Assembly (NCBI GenBank): GCA_014871385.1
Contig: CM026426.1
Coordinates: forward strand, 94,284,238 to 94,348,237
Source of the DNA: Ceratodon purpureus
Taxonomy: Eukaryota > Streptophyta > Bryopsida > Pseudoditrichales > Ditrichaceae
DNA: 64,000 nucleotides
Direction: 5' to 3'
Below, piece after piece: positions 35,521-48,049 of the stretch. A program made the translations under genes and the position numbers. The notes below the pieces were generated by a model. The model saw only the letters and a list, made by a program, of their open reading frames with translations. It had not been told where the DNA came from and did not search any database. The number at the start of each line of letters is the position of its first letter. The first letter of the stretch is position 1.

Positions 35521-38500
35521 CTAGAACATATCGGTTGCACCATTTGCATCGTCATCACCGGATGCTCTTTTAGATCTTGCCTCCTTTCGGAGGACTACCT
35601 TCCACCTCGTGTCTTCTGCTGCGTCTGCATAAAAGACCTGCTCACACTGAATTGGAAATGCAAAAGACTCTGACCCTAGGCCACTCAGTGTGTCAAAGTT
35701 TGCCAAAGTGAACCCCCACTAGTCGGTCTTGATGGTAGCATTGGGTCCACGATAGTTCGCCTTCACCCAGCTTCCCACAAACAACACTGTTTTGTGCCCT
35801 CTGTCTTGCAACGGTTCACTCCCCCGAGCATTAGGTGGTTGACTATCATAGTCACCTGGGTAGTGTAACTCTATAATTTCTTTTAGTTCCCCTACGTACT
35901 CCAAGTCAGCAACAACAGGGCTCTTATCTTTATGTCCATTGATACACGGCCTTCGAAATACAGCACATATGCCACTGTCATAAGTTGGAAGGAATTCCTC
36001 TCCACTGGCCACTCTGAAACGGTTACCTTGGGAATAAACACTTCTGTATCTACTAGCCATGCTCAAGGGTGGCCTAGATGACTCCACAACTAAAGGGTCC
36101 AATCGTATACCAGATTCCTCTATGTTGTCTACCTCTCCTCAAAGCCAATCGTTGAATCGAGGCAAGTCAGCTATCTCAGGTGGCAGAGTTGATCTCCGTC
36201 GTTTGTTTTTTCTCTTTGTGTGGAGACGTCTCCACTGTGTTTGCTCCACGGCTCTTTCTTCCACAGCATCTTGATATCTCCTGTACAAAAACATAAAAAA
36301 TAAAACACTGTCAATCAAGCTCTATCACATTTATACTGTAACAAGGATTACAAAGCACATCAATAGCCAAATAGTCTCTCATTTTCATTTTACATTGAAT
36401 GTAATAACGACTTCTACAATTAAAAAAATGCAATAATAATTATATAAAATATGACATAAAACTTACAAACTGACTTGCTGAACAAATCTGCTGCACGATA
36501 ATTCACTCAACCCTGATGCATTGACATTGAACCTACCATCGGATCAATACGAGCACTGAGATAGACTATAACAGTTTAGCCACGTGAAAGAAGTCCATAC
36601 TCTGATTCATAACTGGACCTAAACTTAAGAACAGAGCCAAAACTTATGTGTGACCAGGGGAATATTGAACACGTGAATGATTATGAATACAACATAATCA
36701 ATGATTATCAGAAAACAAGGCAACATGCTTAAAAAACATGGCAATACATCTCGGTTCCGATAACATTTAGATATTGTTCATACTCCAGTGCACAGTGAAG
36801 CCATTCGTGACAACATTTCAATACGCACATGTGGAAAACAGATTACGCAAAAATCCATGAGGAGAACAAGCCTCAAGGATACTTACCGTTGCAAAGGCTC
36901 AAGGTGTATGGCGATGTCTAACACAAAGCTATGCATTTATTGGCGTTCAATTTCGCTCAATGGTCTCTCTTTAGGGTCACCCTCAAGCACGTCCTCCGAC
37001 ATTGAGAGATCTTCATTGTTTTCCCAGACTCGCTTCGGAGTGGCCCTGTACTCAAACATGTACTCCGTTAAAAATCCTGACGCCTCCATAATGGAATACG
37101 ACTTTGCCATGCTGCCTTCAGGTTTGGCTCTATTCCTTACGCTTCCTTTCAGTTCCTTCATATACCGCTCAAAGGGGTACATCCAGCGTGTGTGTACTGG
37201 ACCGCATAGAAATAGATCCTGCACCAAATAACGAGGAAGGTGGAAAGTAATATTGAAAAAAACAGGAGGGAATTCTTTCTCCATGGTACATTGTATCTCG
37301 CTCACGTCCGTCATCTTTTGCTCTTTTGTATCCGCATCGACTGTTTTTGCACATATCTTTTGAAACAATCGACTCATGTGCATATCAACCCGACAACTTT
37401 TGCATCCCCAATTCCACGCAAACAGAGAGGTAACACTTGCTGTAGAAGCACATGCAGATCATGGGACTTTAACCCTCTTAGTTTTCCACTACTAATCTTA
37501 GAGTGCAGATTGCTGCAATAACCACTTGGCATTTTCAAGTGTCGGAGAGTTTCGAGCACCGTCTGCCTGTGATGAGGAGAGAGTACGTACGGTGTGTCTG
37601 GCATGTACAGCCTCCCTATGTCTCCAATTCGTCTCATCCAAAGGTGTTTTCTTATATGCCGGTTCTCTAAGTCCATGCGTACCGACGGAGTGTCTATCTC
37701 TCCAAATAGCATTTGCAAAATACTATCCGCAAGATTTTTTTCGCAATGCATAATATCTAACACGTGTCGAACAGGCATTTCCTGGCACATGTTCATACAA
37801 ATAAAGTTTCAAATACCAATGTCTTCTACAAATATGATCTACAGCGGTGGATGTACATGCAATCTTTGACTCACGGTATGATGAACATGACGTGACTCAA
37901 CTCATACTGGAATGAAAATCTCTATTTTATTTCCAATAATGATGAAAGAAGGAAATAGAAGTGAAACAAAGGTGTGTACTCGATGTTGCTGAACTTCTAA
38001 ATTGCCATAAACGAATTAAATTTCAAATCTGCGATGGAGTGTGAGTACCTCCCAGTATGGTAGTCGATAGAGTATACTGAGTCGGTTTACTCCATGTTGT
38101 TTGACTGGGTCACCGTCGCTATCCGGTCTCCCCCCATCGTCCAACCATTTCTGGCGTTCTTCTGCATATTCTTGAACATCTTTTCTAGACATGCGTGGAG
38201 CCTCACCTCGAACCTCTGTTTTGTTGTTGAACGCTTTTCGAGCTCTTCTCCACGGATGGTTTGAATCCAGATTCCTCCTCGCTCCTAAATAAACAACCTT
38301 GTTAATTGTAGGCCGACAACTCTCACCGCATGTTTGCTCTCCGCAGTGTATACAACCGGAGTAGCCTTTTGTGACCTGATGTGATATTAATCCAAGGGCT
38401 GGATAATCTCCAACTATCCACATCAACATCCCTCTCAAATAAAAACTCCTTGGTTCATCTGGGATAGAGCAATTGTCGGATTTAATTCCACGCCATAGCT

Positions 38501-39257
38501 GCAGCAAGTCATCAACGATGGGTTCTAAAAATACATCAATAGTTTTTGATGTAGGCGATTTTGGGCCTAGAATTAAAAGCACTAAAGAAATAAAGAATTT
38601 TCTGGTCGCTAACTAAGGTGGGAGGTTATACGGTGCCAGTAAGACGGGCCAAGTCGAATGAGTGGTTGAGTGCATGTTGAACGGGTTGATGCCGTCCAAT
38701 CATAGTGCAAACCGAAGAAACCTAGGATCATTTGCATACTCACTCCATCTAGACAAAATCCACCTCCAAATAGGGTTGTCTATCATTGACCGCATCACAT
38801 CGGCCTCACTCTGATACTCCATATGGAATTGGAGTAGTTTTGCGATTTCAGGAAATCTGAATAGCCGTTGGAAACGTTTTACTATAGAAAAGTACTTGAC
38901 TACTTTCGCAGGAATACTATTTGATCCAGCCATGTACCTGCTCTTGCCGCAACCAGGTTCCGTACACTTGTCCAATCACTTGTTATCCTTCTAGAGCAAC
39001 ATGTGACCGTCAGGGCAACAATGAATGTCCTCGTGCTTGAGCCCTAATCTCATCAAAAGGGAACGGCATTCATAGGATGTCATAGGTAACGGATTGTCTT
39101 CAAGAGCCTCCATGGTGATGGTCTGTAATATGTCCTCTGTATCAGCAAATTCTTGCACTTGTTGATATACGTCCTGAACCATACGACGTACATCCACCCC
39201 ACTGTCACAAGTTTGTGGATGTCTCGAAGCAGCAGCAACTCTGGCGCTGAAGTCCAT
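35521..39257 (-). pseudogene. CACTA (En/Spm) transposase Tnp2 with DUF4218 and DUF4216 parts
   Basis: Parts in order are 39257-38016 in one frame (CGKSRYMAGSNSIPAKVVKYF, trimmed by stops; DGINPFNMHSTTHSTWPV; LILGPKSPTSKTIDVFLEP; MWIVGDYPALGLISHQVTKG), 37796-37374 (DIMHCEKNLADSIL; RGLKSHDLHVLLQQVLPL), 37383-36937 (DUF4218: EFPPVFFNITFHLPRYLV, GPVHTRWMYPFERYM) and 36102-35521 (DUF4216: YVGELKEIIELHYPG, VLFVGSWVKANY, CEQVFYADAAEDTRWKVVL). These are the diagnostic blocks of plant Tnp2 transposases. At least four in-frame stops interrupt the first block (near 38991, 38976, 38700 and 38611), so this copy is not functional. I could not find a convincing CACTA...TAGTG pair of ends. One CACTAGAA lies at 35234 beyond the 3' end. 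Confidence 0.85.
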
Positions 39258-39259
39258 CT

Positions 39260-41690
39260 CTCACTCTTCGTCTGAGGAATCCGGGTCCTGAGGACCTCTC
39301 CACGTCCTGCAATCTTGAGATCTCTCGTACTTGACCAAATGTCGTTCTATCTCTTCAATCCAAAACGAGTGCCCCGTCCCTTTGTGTTGATTACAGGGAC
39401 ATGGGATTTTGGAAAACTATAAAGTGATGCTCGTCGTTTATCCCGATCCCATAACTTACCATCACGTGCCTTTATTCTCCTCGGATCCAATTAAGGCAAC
39501 CTCGTAGGCAACCTCAAGAACCATAACAATGTTGTTCTTAGATTTCATTCCTAGTTTACCCAAACTATCGTGCACTGTATGTAGGCACTGGTATGACGAT
39601 AAATGATACCAAAACACAGCGTAATGCATAACCAAACAGCACTCAATATTTCATGGAGTTCCATCCCTGTTAGAAGACAAACTGATATCACATGCGCAAG
39701 TTTAATTTCCATATCGTTTACAAATGATAGTTATGTATGACCTGAACAGCTTTGATATAAGGATTACTTCTCTGCATGAATTGCCGTAATTTTTTGGGAA
39801 TATATTCAAATTACCAGAATTAACAGTGCTTAAACAATCCGTTCCCTAAATGAAATTGTAATCAATGTTTGCATTCAGAGGGCATTGACGGACTTACATC
39901 GCTTTAATGTTGAATGTGTAACTGAAAAAGTTGTACTGCCTACGGTGTGACAGAGGCTTGATTATCCAATGGAGCAATTGTCGGGTATCTGGTACTATTA
40001 CTTATGCAACTTCTTTCCTAATCGCGCATGCTCCCCTCGTAACACCCCTCGTCTTGCACCAATGTCTTGTCTGTTAGATTATCCATAAAAAATACAAGCT
40101 AATCTATTAGAAGTATGACCTTTTCTTGGAAAAAATGGTGCATCATGATTGAACTACGCATACATCAGGATTTTCCTTCTGACAAAGCATACAAAAATTC
40201 AAAGAAAAACAGTGCACGACATAATCGTAAGTTTTTACATCTCAATTCCAATAGTGCAATAAAACTTACATAGTTCTTACCGTGTTCATAAAGGCGACGT
40301 CGTAGTAGGTTCACAGACACCCAGGAAATGCTATCTTGTGCTCTATGTTAAAAGTTGTAGTACAACGATTTCAACGTCTATTATGTGACGGCATCCTAAT
40401 CATGGCGGAATGTTGCCGCAACACAGGCTGAAGTGTAAGTGAACAGCGCCTATCCAATATTAAGATTCTCCCCTTGTCCCTGGATCAGAAGACGGTATAC
40501 AAAAAAATTGTTTGTTGATCATCGAGACTGAAGCAAAATTGTTTATGAGAACGGCTTGGATAATGTAGGGGACTTGTCATTTAAGTTTGAAGTTTCTTTT
40601 CTAATCCCTCTAAATTCAAAGAGTAAATATTGCTGAAACCCACTGTTTTCCTAATCATTTTGTCAATATAAGTTGCAGTTTACATGCATCAATTAAACAG
40701 CACATATGTCAAGGGGGCATTGATAGGACTTACCTGTCTGCGAGTGTCCAACGCGTTACTGGAATAGATCGACATCCTACACAGAGGAAGTTGGTCTGAA
40801 GTCCTAGGTAGCCTTGTATCATTAACTTCTCATCACATGCCTGTAGTGTTCTTCCAGTCGCGCGTGCTCTCCTCTCCAAGTGCAATGCCTAAACAACAAC
40901 ATCAAAGCCTCGAATCCCCCCCAAATCCCTTCCAATCCCCTCCCCCTCCCAACCCCCTATGGCAGCACCTAATTAAGTAAGTCTAATAGTATTACATATG
41001 ATAGTGTATTTAAAAAAACATACCTCAAATGAAGGAATGCTTGGGTACAGCGGAATTGGAAATTCACAACGATGAATTCCAGCTCCAATATCAGAAATAC
41101 GTAATTCGTGACCTGTTAAACATGGAGTACGTTATAGACGAAGGCCACCCCAGCAAAATTCTAAATGAATTCAAAAGTGTTCTATGTGACAAAAGTCATG
41201 AGAGAACCTATAAAACAATAAGGTGCGGTAAGAACGTTATAAACCGGCTTCCAAACTCACCGCCGCTGGAGTAGACCATGCATTCGAATCAACGACGAAC
41301 AAAAGAAACGGGCAAGCCTACATGAATTGCACAGTTGACAGGGAATAATCGATATTAGAATTGATAGAGATAGTAAATTGCCATAAATCAATTATGTCAA
41401 ACAAAACTAAACACGGTGAATAAATGACGTATTAAGGCACATCAGATTGGTTGCAGCCGACGCTAAGCTAATTTCTGTTGAGAAATGTACTAGGAAACAT
41501 CTTCAATTACAAACATCGGTCACGAGCTAAGAACAATGAATTCTGATCGTTAACTACATGGTTTCAACAGTGCTCTACTCAAGGAACCTTGGAAGATTTG
41601 TATAGATCCATAAAGAGATAAAGTTGCTAATCCGGTCTTCACTTAATTAGTAGTGCAGGACTTGCAGGACTTGGAATAACTCTACTGCCC
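39260..41690. other. No supported gene; probably 5' part of the CACTA element
   Basis: Moderately AT-rich, with short open frames only. The plus-strand frame 41029-41274 has an ATG but no recognised motif. Several TAGTG sites (for example 41651-41655) could be an element terminus, but none pairs clearly with a CACTA start. Confidence 0.35.
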
Positions 41691-41759
41691 ATCGTACAGA
41701 TCAAAAGTGGAGGAACAAGTCAAGGTTTACCTTGCAGTCAGTGATTGAGAAGTGCGCGA

Positions 41760-42045
41760 TAATTCGCCAGCACCCTACCTGTATTTCACGATGGCGATCA
41801 TGACAGCAGGAAATTTCACGGATTTGGGGGTGGGATTCGCCCACCACGGAGATGGGTGACCCATCACCTCGCCACCTCCAGCTCATGAGTGGCCCACCCA
41901 GTCGCCATTTTCCCACCCAGGAGTCTAATCGCAGTCGCCACCCACGACGTCGTCTCTTCCAATTTTCGCCTCCTGCTTGTTACAAATTCGGAACACTCGC
42001 CACCTCCTCCTCATTCCATTTCGAGCTCTCTTCGCCATTTTCGCA
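41760..42045 (+). repeat. TCGCC-motif cluster upstream of the hAT-like gene
   Basis: About eight TCGCC motifs, mostly TCGCCA or TCGCCC preceded by AT or AC, occur in 280 bp. Four more (45047, 45079, 45157, 45220) lie beyond the 3' end of the hAT-like gene in the same orientation. Subterminal short repeats are transposase binding sites in hAT elements such as Ac, so I infer these lie near the two ends of this element. Exact termini and the expected 8-bp duplication were not found. Confidence 0.4.
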
Positions 42046-42327
42046 CTCTGCAATGCCGGCGCTCGCTAGAGGCCATGCACTTTTTTTCAATCTGAGTTTG
42101 TTGTTTCTGCAAATTAGTTTGTTGTTTCAGCATTGGTGCTTCGATGGCGCGGTTGGATTTCGGGCTTCTTAAGCAGAGATGCAGGGAGTTTCCAATCACA
42201 CATTGCCTTCTTCTCGGTTTTGAGTCTTCTGTTCTCTGCGTTTATGTGAATTGTCCTTGTTGGGGTTTATTGATCTTGGTGCATTGGTTTTTTGGTTGAG
42301 TTGCGCTGGTTCGGGGGCTCTGTTTCG

Positions 42328-44874
42328 ATGGCGCTGGTCCAGCAAGGGATGTCGAAGTTTTTGTATGGGGGGCGAATGGGGTTTGGGGAGTTGGGTTCAT
42401 TGAGCGAGGGGTTTGAGGGGGGCTGCAGACTAACCGAGCTATGTGGGGTGATCGAGGGTGAGTCTGGGGCGCTTGGGGTGGGTTCTGATGAATTAAGTTT
42501 CGGGGGAGGTTTTGGGACGGAGTCTGGGGCGGAGAACGCCTTTGTAAAGGCGATGGGTAAACCACAGCCCACGCAGAGTTCAGACTCCGATTGCAAGGAG
42601 CTGGACCCTGCTGTGGCGTCCCCTGTCTTCGAGGCTGCTCGTCGCAGACGCCGGAGCTATGAGTATTCCCGGCATTTCCAGGACAGTTGGGCCGCGAAAA
42701 TGCCCTGGGCTCAACCAGTCATGGGGAATGATGGGAGAGTCTGTCAGGTCTGTTGCAAAATCTGTTCTGATGTAGAAGGTCGTGACAAATTGTTGGTGCC
42801 GAAGTTGGACTCTTTGTGGAAACATGCTGGGAGACGTAAGACTCTGGTTGGATTCGGGAAGATTAGCAAGGGATCGCACTATTTTCTATCTACGTGCCAG
42901 CACGTAAAGAATGAGACGATCCATTTCGCAAGGGGTGGCTCGGAGACAATTGTGCAGAAGGTGGTCGAAGGTGCTGTGAGAGAAAAAAAGAAAAAACTTG
43001 TGCAATTTCGCACACTGTTCTCGGTGCTCTCCTCTAGAAGGCCAATGGCCGACTATGAGAACATGCAGGGGCTTCTTGCGCAGCTGCAAGTCCCGGACAT
43101 GCCTCGTAAACACTGGTCTGGGTTCTGTGGGTGGGAGATGGCTGTGTCCATGGCTGCTGTTCTCTCAGCTCATGCCAAGAAGCTCATTGCCGATGCTCCA
43201 TTTTTTTCCCTGTCTGCCGATGAGGTAACGACCATTGATCACCAGTCATGGCTGAGTCTTCATATTTACATTGTTGTCGGATTTAGGAGAGACTCCATTC
43301 TGTTACAGTTGCAGCGTCTTGTGGAGGGAAACGGAGCCTCGGCTATCCTAGAAGCTATACTGATTGGATTGGATTACCATGGAGGACTGAAGGTTGATAA
43401 GATTGCAGAAAAGTGTGTATCGTTTGGAGCAGATGGTGTCTCTATTTTCCAGGGATCCCAAACTGGAGTCACTACTCAGTTGAAAAAAAAACACGCCCCC
43501 TACATGCTGGGGGTGCATTGCATGGCGCATAGGACGAATCTCGCTGTTCAACCCATTTCGAACTTGCCCCTTGTGGCCAAGTTGGAATCTTTGTGTAAAG
43601 CAATGTATGCTTATTTCTCTGCTTCTCCGAAGAAGCATCTTGAGTTCCAGAAACTTGCTGACCTCATGGAAACAGAGGGTCTGAAAATGTTGCGAAACGT
43701 GAAGACCCGGTGGATTTCACTCCTGGATCCACTTCGAAGAGTATTGGGAGAGTACAAGACTCTCATTGTGAAAATGTGCGAGGATGCTGCTCTTAAGGAG
43801 CCTGATCTAACTCCGAAGCAGGCTGCGGCCAGGGACTCAGCTCGGCTCAACTGTGATCTACTCTGTGACATCGGCACACTCTTAGCCTTGCCTTGTATCA
43901 TGCCTTTGCTGGAATCTGTCAATTGTCTGATGAAATTTGCTCAGTCTACTCACGTATATGTTTCTGACTATGTGGCAGCTGTAAAAATCTGTCAAGCAGA
44001 ACTCTACATGATGTACATTGATGGTGATTCGTCTTTCCAGAGGCAACACTTCCAGCAGTTCTGTGACGTTGTGGAGGACCACTCCTACACTATCTCACAA
44101 GAGTGGGTGGTGGATCTAAATGATGGGACAAAGAGTCTAAGTTTCCGGATTGGTGAGCGCACTTACTCAGCTCATAAGCTGTGTCCCACATCTGGGCAGA
44201 AACTGCCTGTGAGCCGAGGTGATTTTGAGGAGGTGGTGTCTTCGGTGAAGGGGCAATGTCGGGATGCTGCTGAGGTTCTGATTTCGGAGCTGGAAAAGAG
44301 GTTCCCGGATTATGACCTGATGAATGCTTTCTCTGTGGTTTTCCCGCAATTCTGGTTACAGCCTAACTGTGATGAGCTCTTTCCATTGTACATGAAAACT
44401 ATTTGGAACCACTATTGCGTGGCCAAATCTGTGGACACAGGGACGGAAGAGGAACCTATGATGGTACAGTACGATGCCCCTCTTGATGCTCGGACTTTGG
44501 GAATTCAAACCTCCCTATTCAAGCTCACCATGAAATCGAATTCGAAGTCAGCTATGGCTGAACCTCGGGATGTGAATCCCATGACAAAACTATGGGAGAA
44601 GATAGGCCAGAATGGCCTCATGTTGAGCAGATTATCCGAGTTTTTTAAACTCAGTAATATTGCCATCTGCTCAGTCCTCGGCAGTGTAGAGGATGAGCGG
44701 ACTTTTTCGACACTTGGATTTATGAAATCAAAAGTCCGTAACCGCTTGGGTGGCCATCTGGATACGTGTGTGAAGATTTTCGCACAGCCTTGGTATAATC
44801 AAGAAACTTTTCCTTATACCGCAGCAATCTCACATTGGAGTGAGGCTCGGAAACAAATGGGGGTTGAAAACTAA
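42328..44874 (+). CDS. hAT-superfamily-like transposase, uninterrupted frame
   Basis: The ATG at 42328 (MALVQQGMSKFLYGG) gives 848 aa without an intron or stop. The N-terminal part is Gly-rich, followed by a possible zinc-finger region (CQVCCKICSDVEGRDKL, then a His about 20 residues on). The RNase-H-like core includes FFSLSADEVTTIDHQSWLS (first acid), GADGVSIFQGSQTGV (second acid), HCMAHRTNLAVQ and KTRWISLLDPL. The C-terminus has VEDERTFSTLGFMKSKVRNRL, the hAT dimerisation signature. The overall style matches the ZNF862/KIAA-like branch of hAT proteins, with HCMAHR and TRW motifs. Length and lack of stops suggest a recently active element or a domesticated gene. It binds DNA as a dimer and cuts at element ends if active. 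Another in-frame but non-ATG extension upstream is possible. Confidence 0.8.
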   Translation: MALVQQGMSKFLYGGRMGFGELGSLSEGFEGGCRLTELCGVIEGESGALGVGSDELSFGGGFGTESGAENAFVKAMGKPQPTQSSDSDCKELDPAVASPVFEAARRRRRSYEYSRHFQDSWAAKMPWAQPVMGNDGRVCQVCCKICSDVEGRDKLLVPKLDSLWKHAGRRKTLVGFGKISKGSHYFLSTCQHVKNETIHFARGGSETIVQKVVEGAVREKKKKLVQFRTLFSVLSSRRPMADYENMQGLLAQLQVPDMPRKHWSGFCGWEMAVSMAAVLSAHAKKLIADAPFFSLSADEVTTIDHQSWLSLHIYIVVGFRRDSILLQLQRLVEGNGASAILEAILIGLDYHGGLKVDKIAEKCVSFGADGVSIFQGSQTGVTTQLKKKHAPYMLGVHCMAHRTNLAVQPISNLPLVAKLESLCKAMYAYFSASPKKHLEFQKLADLMETEGLKMLRNVKTRWISLLDPLRRVLGEYKTLIVKMCEDAALKEPDLTPKQAAARDSARLNCDLLCDIGTLLALPCIMPLLESVNCLMKFAQSTHVYVSDYVAAVKICQAELYMMYIDGDSSFQRQHFQQFCDVVEDHSYTISQEWVVDLNDGTKSLSFRIGERTYSAHKLCPTSGQKLPVSRGDFEEVVSSVKGQCRDAAEVLISELEKRFPDYDLMNAFSVVFPQFWLQPNCDELFPLYMKTIWNHYCVAKSVDTGTEEEPMMVQYDAPLDARTLGIQTSLFKLTMKSNSKSAMAEPRDVNPMTKLWEKIGQNGLMLSRLSEFFKLSNIAICSVLGSVEDERTFSTLGFMKSKVRNRLGGHLDTCVKIFAQPWYNQETFPYTAAISHWSEARKQMGVEN

Positions 44875-44961
44875 TTCTAAACCTCTGTTTCCATGATATT
44901 AGCAAGCTTTGGTTGCTTGCAATTTTTAATTAAGTGACTAACTGGGTGTGGGGTGGGGGGG

Positions 44962-45016
44962 ATTCACTGCTGCAATGGGCAGGGCCTTTGGCCGAGGTTC
45001 GATTCCTCCAGTGAAT
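44962..45016 (+). ncRNA. Short tRNA-like fold in the 3' flank of the hAT-like gene
   Basis: The outer 7 bp pair exactly (ATTCACT 44962-44968 with AGTGAAT 45010-45016). Inside are a small hairpin GGCC-TTT-GGCC and a T-arm-like hairpin GAGG-TTCGATT-CCTC with a perfect B-box core, GGTTCGATTCC. The D-arm and a normal anticodon arm are missing and the whole is only 55 nt. It may be a degenerate tRNA, a piece of a tRNA-derived SINE or a coincidence. Confidence 0.3.
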
Positions 45017-45289
45017 GCAATTTTTGTTTGTAAAAGAAAAAAATTACTCGCCACCCAAGCTCTGCAGAATCTGAAGAATATCGCCACATGAGCGAAGGAT
45101 AAAGATGATAGGAGCCAGCTGTGAACACTGTTCACAAGATCACGGTAAAAAAAAATTCGCCAATATTGTAGATGAATTTAAATGTAGGAGCCACCTGATT
45201 TTACTGAGTTTGAAACACTATTCGCCAGAGAGTCTGAGCTGGCCGGTGCGGGTGTAGCCACTCGCGCTACACCCTGTCCACCAAAAAAA

Positions 45290-46640
45290 AATCGCTGCTT
45301 GCAGTTGAAGACGCCGATGTATTTAGTTGTGTTTGCACCGAGGAGGGAGAATACTGCGTTGATGCTGCGAATTACCGCAAAAGTGGTACTTGGCTGTGTC
45401 TACTTTTATGAGAGTTACATCATCGTGGTCTAGAGGAGACAGAGAATAAGATGTCGAGAGGCGATTCCGGAAGCGACAGGGAGGACTCTGACACTTCCCC
45501 TTGTCATAACTCTCTTTGAGATTTTTTTGTATGGGATCTACGCTACCTCCCGTCACGATATCTGACGTTGGGAGGACCTCCCGGGATTTTCCGCGGAATT
45601 CCCGCCCCGAGAAAAATCCCGCCACGCAAAAAATCCCGGGCTGGTCCAAAACATTTTCTTGATTTCTTTTTCCCCTCAAAAAAAGTAAATGTTTCTGAGC
45701 AACAAGAATTGCTTATAATAAAGCATACAGTTTAATGAAACAAACTTTGTTACAAGTTGAACACAGTAATTGAATCGTTATTTTAACTAGATTAATTTTG
45801 AGCAAGTGAGAGCAATTACAATTACATAAGGAATGAAATTCAAATAAAAATCACAGTTAGAGTGAATAACACTTCCATTTACGATTAAAACCAAAATGAA
45901 CCACTTAAGTCTGTGGTGGATTGTGGTAAAATTTGAAATCTGATGTGGTAAATTTTGAAATCGGATGTAAACCAAGTCATTTACAATTGTTTTTACAATC
46001 ATTGACAACTACACAAAATTACAATGTAAACTAAGAGCTGTAAAACTGTAAAACTATAGACAGGAAAATTGTAACCTACTGTACACAAGACTAAAACTAC
46101 AATTTTGTGAATCGTAAAACTACAGTTTACTGCGAACTAAGTGGTTGAGTCAGAACTGGAACACCCTACAAAAGAAACACAAGGGAGTTAGAATTTTGAA
46201 ATTACAAAATTACAAAAGTCAGAAGTTGAAAAATTCAAAGGGTAATCTGTAATCATACCTTGGAGATTTTTGAAATCAGTTTAGTTACAATAGTGGTATC
46301 CTCACGCCCGTTGAAATTGAAGAAATTAGAGCCAGAAGCTGAGCCAAAGACAAAACCACTAGATCTACTTCACTGCTTAACATAACACTGTAAAAACATT
46401 CAAGTTACCATATGAAACATTTGAATATATGTACTTCACATTTACCTAAAATCATTTGCGGTCCACATCATTCATCCAGACTTGTCATAGTAGACGGACG
46501 GGGCATAAAATTATCGTCTTGTCACGTAACGTACGTACGGACGCGTTTTTACTGGACTATTGGACGCGCTTATCGGACGAGTTTCCGCGCGCAAATAAAA
46601 TTACTGTCCTCACAGTTTACTACTGTTTACCATGGAATAG
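45290..46640. other. No supported gene
   Basis: A GC-rich stretch at 45550-45640 repeats CCCGGGATTTT, CCCGCC and CCCGGG text in both orientations and could form hairpins. The remainder is AT-rich with scattered AAAACTGTAAAACTA-type repeats (46030-46130). No gene is seen. Confidence 0.4.
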
Positions 46641-46649
46641 CGCCAGTCG

Positions 46650-46985
46650 TAGCCTCTGCTTGGGCTCGTAGGCACGCGCGCGCGAGCAAAATAAATAAAT
46701 TATTAATATTTTTTGCGCGCGCGCGCCTACATGCACGCGTCTGAATGCTCGCGCCCGTTCGCACGCGCCCGAGAGCTTGCGCGAGACTTTCACAAAGAAG
46801 TTGTTTGTTTCAATTTGGTAATAGTTCCTCCTTTGCGTGCGCCTATCTGCATGCGCCCGAGAGCTCACGGTGGACTTCTACCAAAAAGTTTTTTATTTCA
46901 ATTTGATGCTAGCTCCTCCTTTGGGCATGTGCATGTAGGCATGCACATAGGAAAAAATCAAGCACCAAAATGAAATGAACAACGT
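46650..46985 (-). repeat. GC-rich ~105-bp repeat, minus orientation
   Basis: Units combine a GC-alternating part (GCGCGCGC, GCGCCCGAGAGC, CATGCGCCCG) with an AT-rich part that on the minus strand reads like CACCAAAATGAAATGAACAAC, then TTGGTGGAAGT. The same unit occurs in plus orientation at 48050-48690, making an inverted pair around 1.1 kb of AT-rich DNA. Confidence 0.6.
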
Positions 46986-47279
46986 CTTGGTGGAGGTTGG
47001 ATGCGTGCATGTTGGTGTGCATAGAAAAAACTAGCACAAAAATGAAATGAAACCGAACTCCCAAAATTCATGTAGATATGTTCTTATATGATTTGAATCT
47101 TGATTTTCATACTATTAAAGTTATTCTTGTTAAATATAGTTTTGTATTTTGTTCATGATTGCATTCATTAATTAAATATGTAAATAACTAATATTTCATG
47201 TTATTCTTGAATTTATTTACCATGTTTCATTCAACTGACACATACAATAAGTTTACATAAAAAATATATATAAAAAAAA

Positions 47280-47730
47280 ATACATCATGGAATGGAAATG
47301 ATAAAATAAATACATGATAGACTAAGAATGGAAGAAAAAGAAAACGAGAAGATAGAACAGAATAATAATGAACTTAAGAAGAACAAGATGATAGAATAGA
47401 AGACAATTAGAAAAATAAATAATAATAAAAGATGGAATGGACGACTAATGGAAGAATAAATAAACAAATAAATACATCATCCACTAGAAATGGAAGAAAA
47501 GGAAAACGAGAAGACAGAATGGAAATATAATGAAGTTAAAAGTGACGAGATGATAGAATGGAAGACAATTGGAAAAAATACATAAAAATTAAAGATAGAA
47601 TCTGAGACTAATGGAAGACTAATAAAATAAATAAATTCATCATCCACTGGAAATAGAAGAGAAGGAAAACAAGAAGACAGAATGGAAGAAGAATAGAAAA
47701 ATCAACAAATAAAAGGATAGAATGGGAGAA
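47280..47730. repeat. AT-rich minisatellite, ~162-bp period
   Basis: A block GAAAACGAGAAGAYAGAA followed by AATGAA and GATAGAATRGAAGACAATT recurs near 47340, 47502 and 47665, about three units. Each unit also has CATCATCCACTRGAAAT text. No gene. Confidence 0.65.
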
Positions 47731-48049
47731 ATATGAAAAAAAGTCATAGATAAAAAGCCATCAAGTGTGATGAACGACATAGTCAACAATGAATTGACGT
47801 TTAAATAAATTTTGATTTAATCAACGCGAAGATAGTGGAAATGAATACAAAGTGCTTTAGTTCAAACAAAATTAAACTAACTCCAAAATCTCCTACTAAT
47901 CTAATTATCTATGCCTTTTGCTACTATTTTTATTCCAATATCATATTACAAAAATGTTCTCATTAGTCATCGATCTCCATTACATCAGGTACTGAGCACC
48001 TGAGCTCCTTGGTCTAGCAACCATTATTTGTGCATGAAATTGCAATGAA

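Noticed and set aside
35234..41655. CACTA...TAGTG ends of the Tnp2 element
   Set aside because: CACTAGAA at 35234 and TAGTG at 41651 do not continue as inverted repeats, and several other TAGTG sites are equally possible.
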